DNA from: Falciphora oryzae
Lineage: Eukaryota > Ascomycota > Sordariomycetes > Magnaporthales > Magnaporthaceae
DNA: 64,000 bases
NCBI GenBank assembly: GCA_000733355.1
Contig: JNVV01000073.1
Coordinates: forward strand, 48,747 to 112,746
Direction of reading: 5' to 3'
Positions 10,584 to 20,703 of this stretch are shown piece after piece (position 1 is the first letter of the stretch; each line of letters begins with the position of its first letter). The notes beneath the pieces are model-generated. The model made no database searches and was not told the origin of the DNA. It saw nothing but the letters and a program-made list of their open reading frames with translations. The position numbers were made by a program, and so were the translations under genes.

Positions 10584-13500
10584 ATGGACGCTGAGTTCAA
10601 ACGTGTCCACGACGCCTTCAAGGCAGATCTAAGTCCAGAGGAACTTGACTACTTTCGCTCCAGCAAGCTCGATGATGTCCACAAGACGCTCCAGAAGATC
10701 CAAAGCGAGCAGCAGGGCAAGAAGCGATTGGTCTACCTCAAGAGAATCGATCCGTTCCTTAAGACCATGATCGAGTATGGGAAGGTTGTCGAGGTTTTCC
10801 TGAACGTCAGCGAAATCTTGGCCTTCGTCTGGGTACTGCCGCAACTAAGCGTTTTCCTCCTTGAGCTGTGGAAGCCATCAGGATATCACTAACATATTGG
10901 CACTGCTAAATAACCGGTAGGGGCCTTTACGATACTTGCTGATGGTATGCCTCCTTCCCTAATGGTAACACCAGTCCATATGGCATAGATAATCTAACTA
11001 TCAATCTCGAGGAAAGATGACGTCGAACTTTTCCGACGCTTTCAACTCGCTTCTAGAAACCTATCAACAGATAGGAGAGCAGGTGCCATTTTTGGAGTCG
11101 TTCAAGAGCGACATATCAAAGCCAAGGCGTGGAACTTGCAGTCTTGCAGCTGGCTCCTCCAGGATAAGATCTTCAGGGACTGGTTTGACCCAGAGTTCTG
11201 CCAAACACCTTTACTCTGGCTCAACGGCAAACCAGGCGCAGGTAATGTCGCTCCGCTTCTGTGATTCCCTTTTGTCCGCGCTTTATGATCGACCAGGGCT
11301 GATATCTCCCCAAAGGCAAATCCGTCTTGGCTTCTGTTGTTGTTGAGAGGGCTCAAACAGTCCCAGATATTTCGGTGGCTTTCTTCTACTGCAGCGAAAA
11401 CGACCCGGAAAGAAAGACTTTCATAGCCGTGGCCAGGTCAATCTTGGCCCAGCTGCTCGCCCAAGACGAGTCGCTTCTTCTTCACCTGGAACACAAAATG
11501 TCGACACCGAATGGAAGGGTACCACAGGCCGTCCTCTCGGACGCTGCCCTTGCAAAGGAGCTCCTACTGGCGGCTCTCAAAAGCCGGAGGGCATACGTCA
11601 TCATTGATGGAATCGATGAGTGCGACAGAGAGTCGCGGAAAGAGGTATGCACCTACTTCAAAGAGGTGGTTGAGTCGCTTCCCCGGACTAGGCACGACGA
11701 GATCAGGTGTCTCTTCATTAGCCAGGATGATGGAATTGCCAGGAAAGATCTGTCCATGCTCCCCATTCTCAGCATCACGACAAACCACAGCAAGGAAGAT
11801 ATCCGGGCTTTTTCGAGACACTGGCAAGATCGAATCGAGCTCCGGTTCGAATCATTGAAGGTCCAGGGTCTGGACTTCACTGAAGTCGTCACAGAAAGAT
11901 CTCAGGGAATGTTCATCTTCGCCCGCTGTGTGTTTGAAGAACTGTACCGCCAGCGGTCAATTCAAGCACTGCTAGAGGAGTGGAGAGGCGACTGCTTCCC
12001 CAAGGACCTCGAAGAGGTGTAAGTAAAGACCCAACACGCATCACACTATGATACTCCGGTTGTAACTGATCGCGCTCTGCTGGAAGATATAATCGAATCT
12101 ACAGGCGGATCATGAGTGGCGAAGCTGCAAGCCAGTCTGGATCGTCCACCGAAATCCCTAAGCAGCTTCTGGCTTGGATTGCACTGGCGAGGAGGCCTTT
12201 GCGATGGTATGAAATTCAGGCAGCTATCTCCATCAGCCTCGATGATGAGTCGATCAATAGTGATGAACGTCGCTTGGTGGACAGCTCCAAGGATCTCTGT
12301 GCATCATTTATCGAGGTGCATGCCGATCAAACGGTCGAGCTTGTTCACGGAACTGTCAAAAAGTAAGTTATGTTTCTCTCTTCACCATAAGCATGACCGG
12401 ATACTGGTCAAGCTTCAGACCATACTAGAAGTACTTGCCCATTCTGATGAATTTACGCCTGTAATACTAGGTTCCTCCTCACCCACAATGACCTGAAGCC
12501 GGCTGAAGCCGAGCTGGAGCTTTGCGTGCGAAGCATGGCATACTTGAATTTCCCAGGAATGAACCCCGCATACAGCATCCAACACACGACCGAGGCCTTC
12601 TTAACTGGACAGTACGCTTTCTACGAATATGCTGTCGCGAGCTGGGTCTGGCACCTGACCGGTTGGCTCGACCATGAAAAACGCAGCGAGACCGACATGG
12701 CCGACCTAGAGGAGGTGGCGTACGCATTCGTCGGGCTGCATTACCACGAGAAGGCTCCAGTGGTCAAGATCTCACAGGGAATGGACCAATCCCTCAGTCC
12801 CCTCAGCCACTTCGAGTCGTACGACGCTCTGGCTCAGGCTGTGATCTGGTCGAGGAAGCAGTTCAGAGTATCTGGCGGCAGCAACGACAGCAACATCGCC
12901 GTCCTCGACTTCCCAAAGATCACAAGTCACATCAGAAAGGTCTTGGAGGATGTTATCAAAGCAGACCTACCTCGGGCGTCGAGAGACAAGCTCGAGCTCT
13001 ACTATGGCAAGAAGCTATTCAAGTGCAGCGAGGTCTACTGCCCGTACTTCTACGACGGCTTCAGCACTCGAGCCAAACGAGACGACCACCAGAATGGTCA
13101 CGAACATGCCCACCTCTGTAGCAGTGACGGCTGTCCCAGCGCGACCTTCGGCTTCGCCTCCAAGCGGGACCTCAGCCGACACATGCTCCGGGAGCACGGG
13201 GATGACGGCAAAGACTTCCCGGATGTATCCGACCCGAACATGCAGCAGTCACACAAAAACCGCAAGTACCCAAGCGATTTTCAGTGTTCTATGTGTCCTA
13301 AAAGGTTCACACGGGTACACAACTTGCGTTCTCATCTGAGGGTTCACACAGATGAAAGGCCGTTTGTCTGCAATGTGTGCGGAAAGTCCTTCGCTAGACA
13401 AAACGATAGGAAGTCTCATGAGGCTCTTCATACAGGTGAAAAAAAATTCATCTGCAGAGGTGACCTCATAGACGGTGGCCATTGGGGTTGTGGGCGCCGT

Positions 13501-13764
13501 TTCGCGGCTGCTAAGTCCCTCACGAGGCATTTCCGGTCAGGAGTCGGCAGAGTGTGCATACAGCCATTGTTGGATGAAGAGTTGGCCTTGAGGCAAAAGA
13601 AGGGGGAGGCTCAAGGACCTGAAGCTGGGACAAGCAGGACAACACCAGGAGAGTCGGTGTCTTGGTCCCTGCCGGACGCCCTATCACGACAATATCCCTC
13701 ATTTGATGCACTAACACAGGATGATTTTCTAGCTGAGGAGGAGGATGATAGTGGCAAAGAGTAA
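10584..13764 (+). CDS. STAND/NLR-like receptor: DUF7708 - NACHT - C2H2 - CRZ1-type zinc-finger domain
   Basis: Model: 10584-10832, 10921-10944 (24-nt micro-exon), 11017-11082, 11142-11241, 11316-12018, 12087-12362, 12471-13764; 903 residues, all junctions in frame. Residues 1-113 are DUF7708-like, shortened compared with the paralogue at 36725-42209. NACHT follows: P-loop GKPGAGKS (142-149) and Walker B VIIDGIDECD (241-250). A winged-helix-like part leads to a divergent C2H2 pair (656-715). The C terminus (743-845) carries CPKRFTRVHNLRSHLR, then CGKSFARQNDRKSHEALH, then a third finger with GGHWGCGRRFA, then PLLDEE. In my judgement this is the DNA-binding domain of the calcineurin-responsive factor CRZ1/CrzA. 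The intron 11083-11141 is the weakest call; without it a frameshift is present. Likely role: nucleotide-regulated sensor. Confidence 0.82.
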
Positions 13765-13939
13765 TCCATCATGAGGACGAAAGCGATAAGGGGGTAAAAA
13801 CTCGCGCAAAATGAAACAGGCCTCATGTACAATGCTCACGTGGAAAGGTACATCGAGGAGGTCAGGGAGCCAATGTACCTACTCAACAACCAGTTATACG
13901 GATAAGCAATAAAAACGTTTGTTGGTGGTGGGAGATGAA
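13765..13939. other. 3' flank of the NACHT-CRZ gene
   Basis: This is a short AT-richer stretch between the stop codon and the minisatellite. No motif can be called with confidence. Confidence 0.3.
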
Positions 13940-14600
13940 GACCGCAGCGGTTCCAGGTTCCCAAAACCATGAGCTTCCATGGAATTTACGATATTATTGG
14001 CTGGTGGTTAAATTCATCTCGTATCTGGCGCTGCTGCAGCACCCCTCAAAAATGTCCCGCAGCAGTCCCAGGTTCCCAAAATCTTGAGCTTCCATGGAAC
14101 TTACGATATCATTGGCTTAAGAATGGCCCGCAGCAGTCCCAGGTTCCCAAAATTTCGAGCTTCCATGGAATTTACGATATTATTGGCTGGTGGTTAAATT
14201 CATCTCAAGGTGTCCCGCAGCAGTCCCAGGTTCCCAAAATCTTGAGCTTCTATGGAACTTACGATGCTATGGGCTGGTGGCTAAGCTCATTTCGGAGTAA
14301 CCCAAGTGCCAGTCGCAAGGTATCTCCGGTCAACTCCGCCCCTGTGCAGTCCCAGCTTTTTTGAACTTTTGGGCTTCCAAGAAAGTCGGGATATTATTGG
14401 ATGACGCTGATACGATTTCAGTTGCTGGGGGTGGCCGCAGCAGTCCCTGGCTGTCAAGAAGCTCGAGATTCCCGAAAACACGGGCTATTATTGGCTGGCG
14501 CTGATGAAGGCGCGTGCCGCAGCAGACTAGGAATTCCTGGCTTTCGAAAAGCTCGAGGTTCTTGAAAAATCGGGCTACTTGCAGTCAAAGGTCGCCGTGG
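13940..14600. repeat. degenerate minisatellite, about eight copies
   Basis: The core CAGCAGTCCCAGGTTCCC recurs from about 13943 to 14240. It is followed each time by AAAATCTTGAGCTTCCATGG-like sequence and a TTTACGATATTATTGGC-like segment. Spacing is about 70-115 bp. Copies after 14340 are weaker (CAGTCCCAGC, CAGCAGTCCCTGGC, CAGCAGACTAGG). It lies just downstream of the NACHT-CRZ gene. Confidence 0.75.
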
Positions 14601-14969
14601 CCGGGAAAAAGTGCCCTGGCCCTCATTCGCAGTCCTCCCCGGCCGCCCGCACCTCCCAGGGGCCCGCCCCGCCCTGGCGCTCCGGTCCGGCCACTCAGGA
14701 CGCGCGCACGACGCCTATCAGAGCACTTGGGGGTCACAAGTAGGCTGATATCTGTACGGCGAAAAGAGGTTGTATTCGGAATAGGTTGGGGCCGCAGGCC
14801 CTGCCTGGGAGAAAATCTCTATCTAGTGGTGCCTGGAGGCCCGTGCAGAGGGCCTGGCAGGGCCAGGACACGTGACCCCCTGGGTGCCGGCCCGGCTCCT
14901 CGACCGCCCCGCCGCGCCCCCCTTGGCCCCAGGACGGGGCTCCTTCGACGGCCCGGGCTGCTGGGATGG
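14601..14969. other. GC-rich spacer between two repeats
   Basis: Pro/Arg-rich translations occur in several frames, which is a composition effect. No gene is supported. Confidence 0.4.
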
Positions 14970-15340
14970 CCAGCCCCAGACGTCCTGGGCTCCTAGAAAG
15001 GGACCCCTCGAACGCCATGGGCTCCTGCGCCGGGCCACCTCCGACGCCATGGGCCTTTGGAGCGTGGGCCCTTCGGACGCCCTGGGCTCCTGGGAGCCGT
15101 CATTCCCACAGACCCGGGCACCCGGACCACCTCACCGAGACGGCCCTGGGCACCTGGGGAGGGCCACCCCTAGCGTTTTGGGCTCCTGAAATGAGGCACT
15201 TCCACCGACGTCCCAGGCTCCAAGGAAGGGTCACCTCCATCGACCTGGGCGCCTCTGCCAGGTCCCACCACCCGCTTTGGGCTCCTGCAAAGGCTCACGT
15301 CCAACGGCTCCCCAGGCCCCTGGGGTTGTTTCCATCGCAA
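14970..15340. repeat. second degenerate minisatellite, unit about 35-40 bp
   Basis: A unit of the form GACGCCNTGGGCTCCTG followed by a GGGNCACCTCC-like half repeats about nine times with heavy divergence, for example near 14980, 15012, 15048, 15078, 15142, 15180, 15212, 15246 and 15285. Confidence 0.6.
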
Positions 15341-16612
15341 CCGCCCAAACCACGCGGACAGGTCCGCCCCAACGGCTTGTCCTCACCGCAGGGCATCCCA
15401 CTACCTTGATTCGTGCAACGTGGCTCCAAACTGGGTCGCCCCGACGGCCGCTGTGCTCACCTCGATGAGGCTGCCACAACGTGTCCAGGCCGGGCCGCAC
15501 CAACATCCGCCGTCTTCCGCCCCTCCCCTCGGGATTCCCTCGACTCGACCCGGCCCGGCCGCTCCAATCCCCATCCCCCTCCCCGGTTGCATTAAGCCAT
15601 TCCCATCCCCGCACCCTAAAGTCTTCCTGCCGGCCGGCCCATTTTCAATTCCCTTGTCCACGAATTATACGCTGGGTTTTCTCCGACGTTCTTATATCCT
15701 TGCACTTCTTCGCACTTCCAACGTTTTTTGCCTTTCGACTGATACCTCCCCGGGTTTCCACTTCCCACATACCTTCAGCCACACCAACCTTTTTCATTTG
15801 GAGCCGTTCCCACCCTCCCACGCGCCCCCCCACCTAGCACCAGCCTAGTCTTCTTCCACCCACGTCCCGACCCACTTTTGGTAGCCTCATTGGCACGCGC
15901 GCAACCATCGCCTCCCTTTGTCACCTCCCTTTGTCAACCACCCACCTTGAGACTATGTGGACGCGATGATGATTGCACATGCATTCTAACCAACCCAGAC
16001 CGCGGCAGGCACCGCCCAGCTGTCATCCATCTCCCATTGGCTTTTCCACCTCGTTCTACCTGGCACCACCGAACGACCAAGTATGCCGAGTGATTTACAA
16101 TCACCACTCGTTGGTGGTGAAGGCGTCCCCGCCCGCCCTTTGTCGCATCCTCCTACTAGGGTTCCGGTCGCTGCCAAGGGAAAAGCCCGCCCCTTTCTGG
16201 CATTTCCCTACACCCCGCCTACCGAGCCTCCCTCCCTTCGCTTAGCCCGACGTGCATCCCGCCAATATTCCAATTGTGGTCGCTCCTCCCTCCTGTCATT
16301 CCATCTCGGCCGAAGCCTACTTTAACTTGTAATCGCAACCCAAACCTCCCTCCCGCACATATGATAAAAATAACATTGTAGCCGGCAACCTGCGCCTGCG
16401 CCTAACTATACGAACGTACGAACATTTCATTTATCTTTTGTTTCCTTTTTGTTTACCGCAACCGCTTATCGGCTTCTGCATATTCGCCAAACTTTTTCCT
16501 CCTCCACAACCTCATAGCTAACAGGCACATTTTATCATAAAACGCGAAACCAAATTTCGAAGAAACCAAATTTCGAATCTTGTCGTCGTCGAAAGAGAAA
16601 AAGAAAGAAAAA
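15341..16612. other. pyrimidine-rich DNA without a recognisable gene
   Basis: The plus strand is strongly C/T-rich from about 15480 to 16330, giving overlapping Ser/Pro-rich ORFs in two frames (15420-15848 and 15481-15837) that look compositional. Nothing else is supported. Confidence 0.5.
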
Positions 16613-17292
16613 AAAGTAAGTGAGTGAGTGAGTGAGTATATTTAACGTCGATATATCGGGATCTACCAATCCGGGCCTCCCTAGGGGCATACGACGTGCT
16701 AGCGCTACCTAAGCTTATTTACACCGGGCTATAGTGCTGCTATCGAGGCGGCTAGCAAATTAAACCCAAAGGCATACGGGGGTCGGGCCGCGTTCCGGCG
16801 CTCCTTGTTAGTAAGCGGGCGATCGGCAGTAGGGCGTATATACGCCGGGGCGTAAGGGGAGAGTAGGGGAAAGGAGGGGGAGGGGGAAGTTCCGTCGCAT
16901 GCCGTATGCGGCGCGTTCGGATTTGTCGGGGCACCTGTACGGTTCCGGCGCCATGGAAGCCTTCCTGGCCCTGATCGGGCCCTATCGAGTGTTGGACGTT
17001 CCGCAGCGGAGACGGCGTGTTCGTGTGCGCTGTGGTGCGCGGGTGCCGGGGCGGCAGCGACGCGCTCCTCCGGGCCGGCGGGCCGCTGAGGATGGCGTAT
17101 TGTGCCACCTTGTTGGCCAAGGGGGCTGTTGGCAACGGCATGCTGCCGTTGCCAGCGCCGCTGGCGGGCGTGGTGTTGGCGTTGGATCGCTGTATTGGCG
17201 GGTGTTAAGGAATTGTATGCAATTCGGCAGTGTGCACTAACAGCACAATGCAAAGAATTGATAAGTTTGGAAGAGGTGAAGGGGATGAACCG
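16613..17292 (-). mobile_element. internally deleted copy of the Tad-type LINE
   Basis: Read on the minus strand, 17292 to about 16860 matches the 5' end of the full LINE (52316 onward: TGCATTG[TC]GCTGTTAGTGC, then the start of its ORF1). From about 16850 to 16613 it matches the LINE 3' end, finishing in the tetranucleotide tail that appears here as (GAGT)n at 16618-16640. Nearly all of the roughly 5.6 kb interior is missing, so both ends are fused in 680 bp. A minus-strand ORF (16729-17253) is a read-through product of this fusion. Confidence 0.75.
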
Positions 17293-18765
17293 CGCAAAAG
17301 TGTTTCTTGCAAGCGCCCACGGATGACTAACGATCCGGACACAAGACTACGTTACCCTATTCCATCCGGCATGTCTTGTACGGCGGGCCATGCCCGATCC
17401 GAAGCCGGAACGTGCGCCCCGGACTAGTAGAAAGCTCCCTGGCAAACAAGAGTACTATTGCGGGCTTTTATGTACTTTCGCGCGTGGAATTGTGATGTGT
17501 AGGTTCCAGCGCCTCTCAGATCTTCCCACTGCTGGTCATAATTTCCCTGACCAACAGCTTTGCACCAACGTGATTCTCCAGAGAAGCGGGAGTTAGGCCA
17601 GCCACAGTTTTTTCCTCTTTTTTTGCTCATCTCGTACTTAAATCTTTTACTGGCACCTTTCTTTGCTGCACAACCCTGATATTGGCGTACTGATATCTCG
17701 AAACGCTTGCGCATCCATCTCAATCTATGCAGGCTCATTTCCTCGGCCTTGTCCTGGTCTCTGTTTGTCAACGCACCTTTCTTATCGATCATAGTCTACA
17801 CCCGAGAGCGCTTGTTCCTCGTCAGCTCGTACCGAAGGGGTCGACTCGCCATTCTTTGTCCAGCTAATGTTGTAATCGGTATTCACAGGAACGGGCCCTG
17901 CCAAGGCTGTCAAGAAGGCGTCCCCCAGATACCGGGAAGCCGGCCAGTATTGAATAGGAGAAATGTAATCATGACCAACATAAAGAAATCTATGAAATTG
18001 CATGGACCTTGGACAGTGGCTAGGTGACCATTTGCCGTTGCTTGGAAAACGGGTTTGATTTTTTTTCCCGCCATCGTGCTAAGCCACAATTAGAACGGTT
18101 GAATTTAGTTATGTTTCCTTTCCTATTTCGTTTTAATAACGGATATTGAACATTCCTCCATGTAACCGCCCATCTAGGTGAACAACCTTTACCCAAGTTC
18201 ATGTTCTAGTTGGCATACCCAACAATGTCTGCCGTGGTTAGGCAGTTACCTGAGACCATCAGCGTTACAAAACGCATAAGCTTAAAAATCTGCGGCAAAG
18301 GCACAGGTTGAACCACGACCAACCGCATGCAGGCCGCTCTTTTTGGGTTTATCACGTCTAAGTCTTTAATAAAACTCGACAAAAAAATGACTTCCTTTTT
18401 GCAAATGCTAGACAACGCTATTCTATGCTGTAGGACGGGAAAAACCGTGCCCAAAGCTCAAGCCAACCCAGGGAAGGGTTTGTGGAAGAGCACAAAATTA
18501 GGTTCGGGTGAAAAACCATCCCTGTGCTTAGACGCGTCGTCTCTCACGGGTGAGAGTTCCTCCTCCCTCAACCTTGAAATTAAAAGTGACAAATCTCTAG
18601 CGGGGGCAATGTGAGTGCCTCCCGCTAAAACAAAACCAAGCCAAGCCAAAAGGCGCAAAAGCAAGGTCTCCCACGTCGTGGGGAAGTGATCTAATCTCTA
18701 ATCGTCGCGTGATTCCTCGCTCTTCGTGAAACGCGGGCGGCGGGGACGGTGCTGCTGCGGCGCGC
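17293..18765. other. no recognisable gene
   Basis: The base composition is more AT-rich than its surroundings. ORFs at 17424-17792 (minus) and 17707-18027 (plus) overlap and show no domain or splice structure. Confidence 0.45.
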
Positions 18766-19059
18766 TTAGCAGCGGCAGCCGACGTTGAAGCCGCCGCAGG
18801 CGACGCAGCTGTTGTGGTACTTGCCGCAGCCGCCAGGGCGGAGGTTGCGGCCGGCGAGGCAGTTCTTGCAGGCGATGATGATGGCGTCGCAGGCCTTATC
18901 ATTGCGGGTCTCGAGGGCACTGGCACCAGCGTCGACGTCGGCGGGAGCCCGGGGGGCGAGCTCGCCGGAGCCGAGCACGGCGGCGACGGCGGGGATAGCG
19001 AGGGCAGGGGCCGAAAGGGCCAGGATGGCGAAGGCCTTGACGACGTTGGCGAACTGCAT
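18766..19059 (-). CDS. small secreted cysteine-rich protein, 97 aa
   Basis: The single exon starts at ATG 19059, chosen because it begins a textbook signal peptide (residues 1-21, ending Ala-Leu-Ala). An upstream in-frame ATG at 19173 would bury that signal. A propeptide-like segment rich in Ala and Glu follows. The C-terminal 45 residues hold eight cysteines with many glycines (CDAIIIACKNC, GGCGKYHNSCVACGG, GCRC at the end), suggesting a compact disulfide-bonded domain. I do not recognise the family. It may be an effector, an antimicrobial-like peptide or a surface protein. It lies between two LINE fragments. Confidence 0.7.
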   Translation of the reverse strand: MQFANVVKAFAILALSAPALAIPAVAAVLGSGELAPRAPADVDAGASALETRNDKACDAIIIACKNCLAGRNLRPGGCGKYHNSCVACGGFNVGCRC

Positions 19060-19334
19060 TTTGCTGTTTGGTTGTTGTCTTGTTGACGACGAAAAGTCTT
19101 GAGAAAAAACACTTGACGAAAACAAGGTCGGGAGAAATGAGAATGGAGGAGTAGCAAGTGCGAGGTTGTCCACCGTAAAACCGAAAAGGTGATATGGTGA
19201 AGGAAAGGAAGGAAAGACAGGACAATAAGGAGATGACCAAGGAGATGACCAAAGAACAGAGTAGGAGAGGATAAAGATCGTGAGATGGGGAAAAAGGAAG
19301 GAAAAATATCCAAACGAAGTGGCCTCTTTCTTCG

Positions 19335-19343
19335 ATATATATA
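19335..19343 (-). promoter_or_regulatory. TATA-like element of the 97-aa secreted protein gene
   Basis: The palindromic ATATATATA stretch lies about 276 bp upstream of the ATG at 19059. The leader between them is strongly C/T-rich on the coding strand, which fits a fungal promoter with a long 5' UTR. Confidence 0.4.
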
Positions 19344-20149
19344 CCCATTTCCTCCGTCAACCTCCAGACCCAACTCAGCCTCTGTGCTGTCTGAAGGACT
19401 TACTTGACACCTCGGCCGCGTCCTTGCCGGGTCGAATGCCGGGCATCGTACCATACTCCGTAGCTAATGAGTCACGGCATAGACACACAAGTCAAATGCG
19501 GCATGCTATACTGAACTTAGCACGCGTCAAGACCCATGGGGCAAGGGCAAGCCTCCAAAACGCACTACATGGACATCACCCAAGGGTCAGAAAGGTTAAC
19601 CTTTTTTTTTGTTTTGAACAAAATGTCATCTTTCCTCCTCATTTGGACTCCTCACACGACATGTGGCCCGGCGTTGGTGGGTGGTAGTAATTGCAGTGGT
19701 AGTATTGTTTAACAAGCCGCCTCTCGATACGAAATGGTCTCCACCATAAGTTGATGACGCGGCAGTCTCCGGGTACGAGTCGCGGTTTACATTGCCGCGA
19801 ATACTCGCTTACGATCAGCGCAGTTTTTTAGCCTCTGCCTCAGTTCGGGATCGCCGTCCCTAGTCAATCAGCGCCCGGCCCGAGGCGGCGACGATGGTAT
19901 GACAAGGCATTTGAGTGAACTGCCAGTCCAAAATAAAGTTCAAAAACTCTAAGGATTGCACTCCGGCGCGCGCGTGAATCGCCGAAAATGGAACAACACA
20001 GGACAGGTCGCAGCAAAGGGGGTTCATCCTGGTAGGCCCCTTACGCCGCACTGCCAGCAGCGACCATCCTCGCCAGGCGTGGGGGCTTAATAGACACCCG
20101 GCTCAGGGGAATAAGGACGTGGTTGAAACCGGCTGCTACCCATAAGAGA
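19344..20149. other. no recognisable gene
   Basis: This is a mix of unique sequence with only short ORFs. No feature beyond the distal promoter of the secreted protein gene is supported. Confidence 0.4.
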
Positions 20150-20533
20150 GAGAGTAAGTGAGTGAGTGAGTAAGTATATTTGACGTCGGTAAGTCGGGAT
20201 CTACCAGTCCCTGCCTCCCAGGGGGCATACGACGTGCTAGCGCTGCCTAAGCTTTTTACACCAGACTATAGTGCTGCTTTTAAGGCGGCTAGCAAATTAA
20301 GCCCGAAGGCATACGGGGGTCGGGCTGCATTCCGGCGCTCCTTGTTATTAAGCGGGCAATCGGCAGTAGGGCGAAAAAGCGCCGGGGCGTTGTAAGCGCT
20401 GCAGGTAGTAGGAATGCTTTCGGCTGGTAAGTGTACCGGTAAAAGGAAAGGCCGGGTTTGGGCGGAGGGAACCTCGGAACCCCCCCTGGGCCCAGCCGGG
20501 GTTGCGGGGGACCGACGAGACTATTGTTGGTCC
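20150..20533 (-). mobile_element. 5'-truncated LINE fragment (3' end only)
   Basis: The reverse complement matches the 3' UTR of the LINE at about 58215-58601. Shared parts include the GTCGTATGCCCCCTGGGAGG block, the AACAAGGAGCGCCGGAATG block and the terminal tetranucleotide tail (GAGT)n at 20155-20175. Similarity ends at about 20533. This is a typical dead-on-arrival insertion from target-primed reverse transcription. It ends 170 bp from the stop of the next gene. Confidence 0.75.
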
Positions 20534-20703
20534 GCTGAGATGATAAGGAAGTGTTTCACAGGTGGTGGCAGAGGCAGAGCCGATGGAAAGCTGCGAGATA
20601 TGGAGGTGATACTCAAGTCTCCAGATGCCGCGAAAGGGGTACCGATGAAAGTACCCCTTTAAGCCTTCCTCGACCTTTCTGACCTTCTGAGGGGCTTGGC
20701 CTC

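Noticed and set aside
13940..14600. CRISPR-like array
   Set aside because: Copies are diverged and long, and the host is eukaryotic; it is a minisatellite.
14514..15409. Several Pro/Arg-rich ORFs
   Set aside because: They arise from GC-rich minisatellite DNA and occur in many frames at once.
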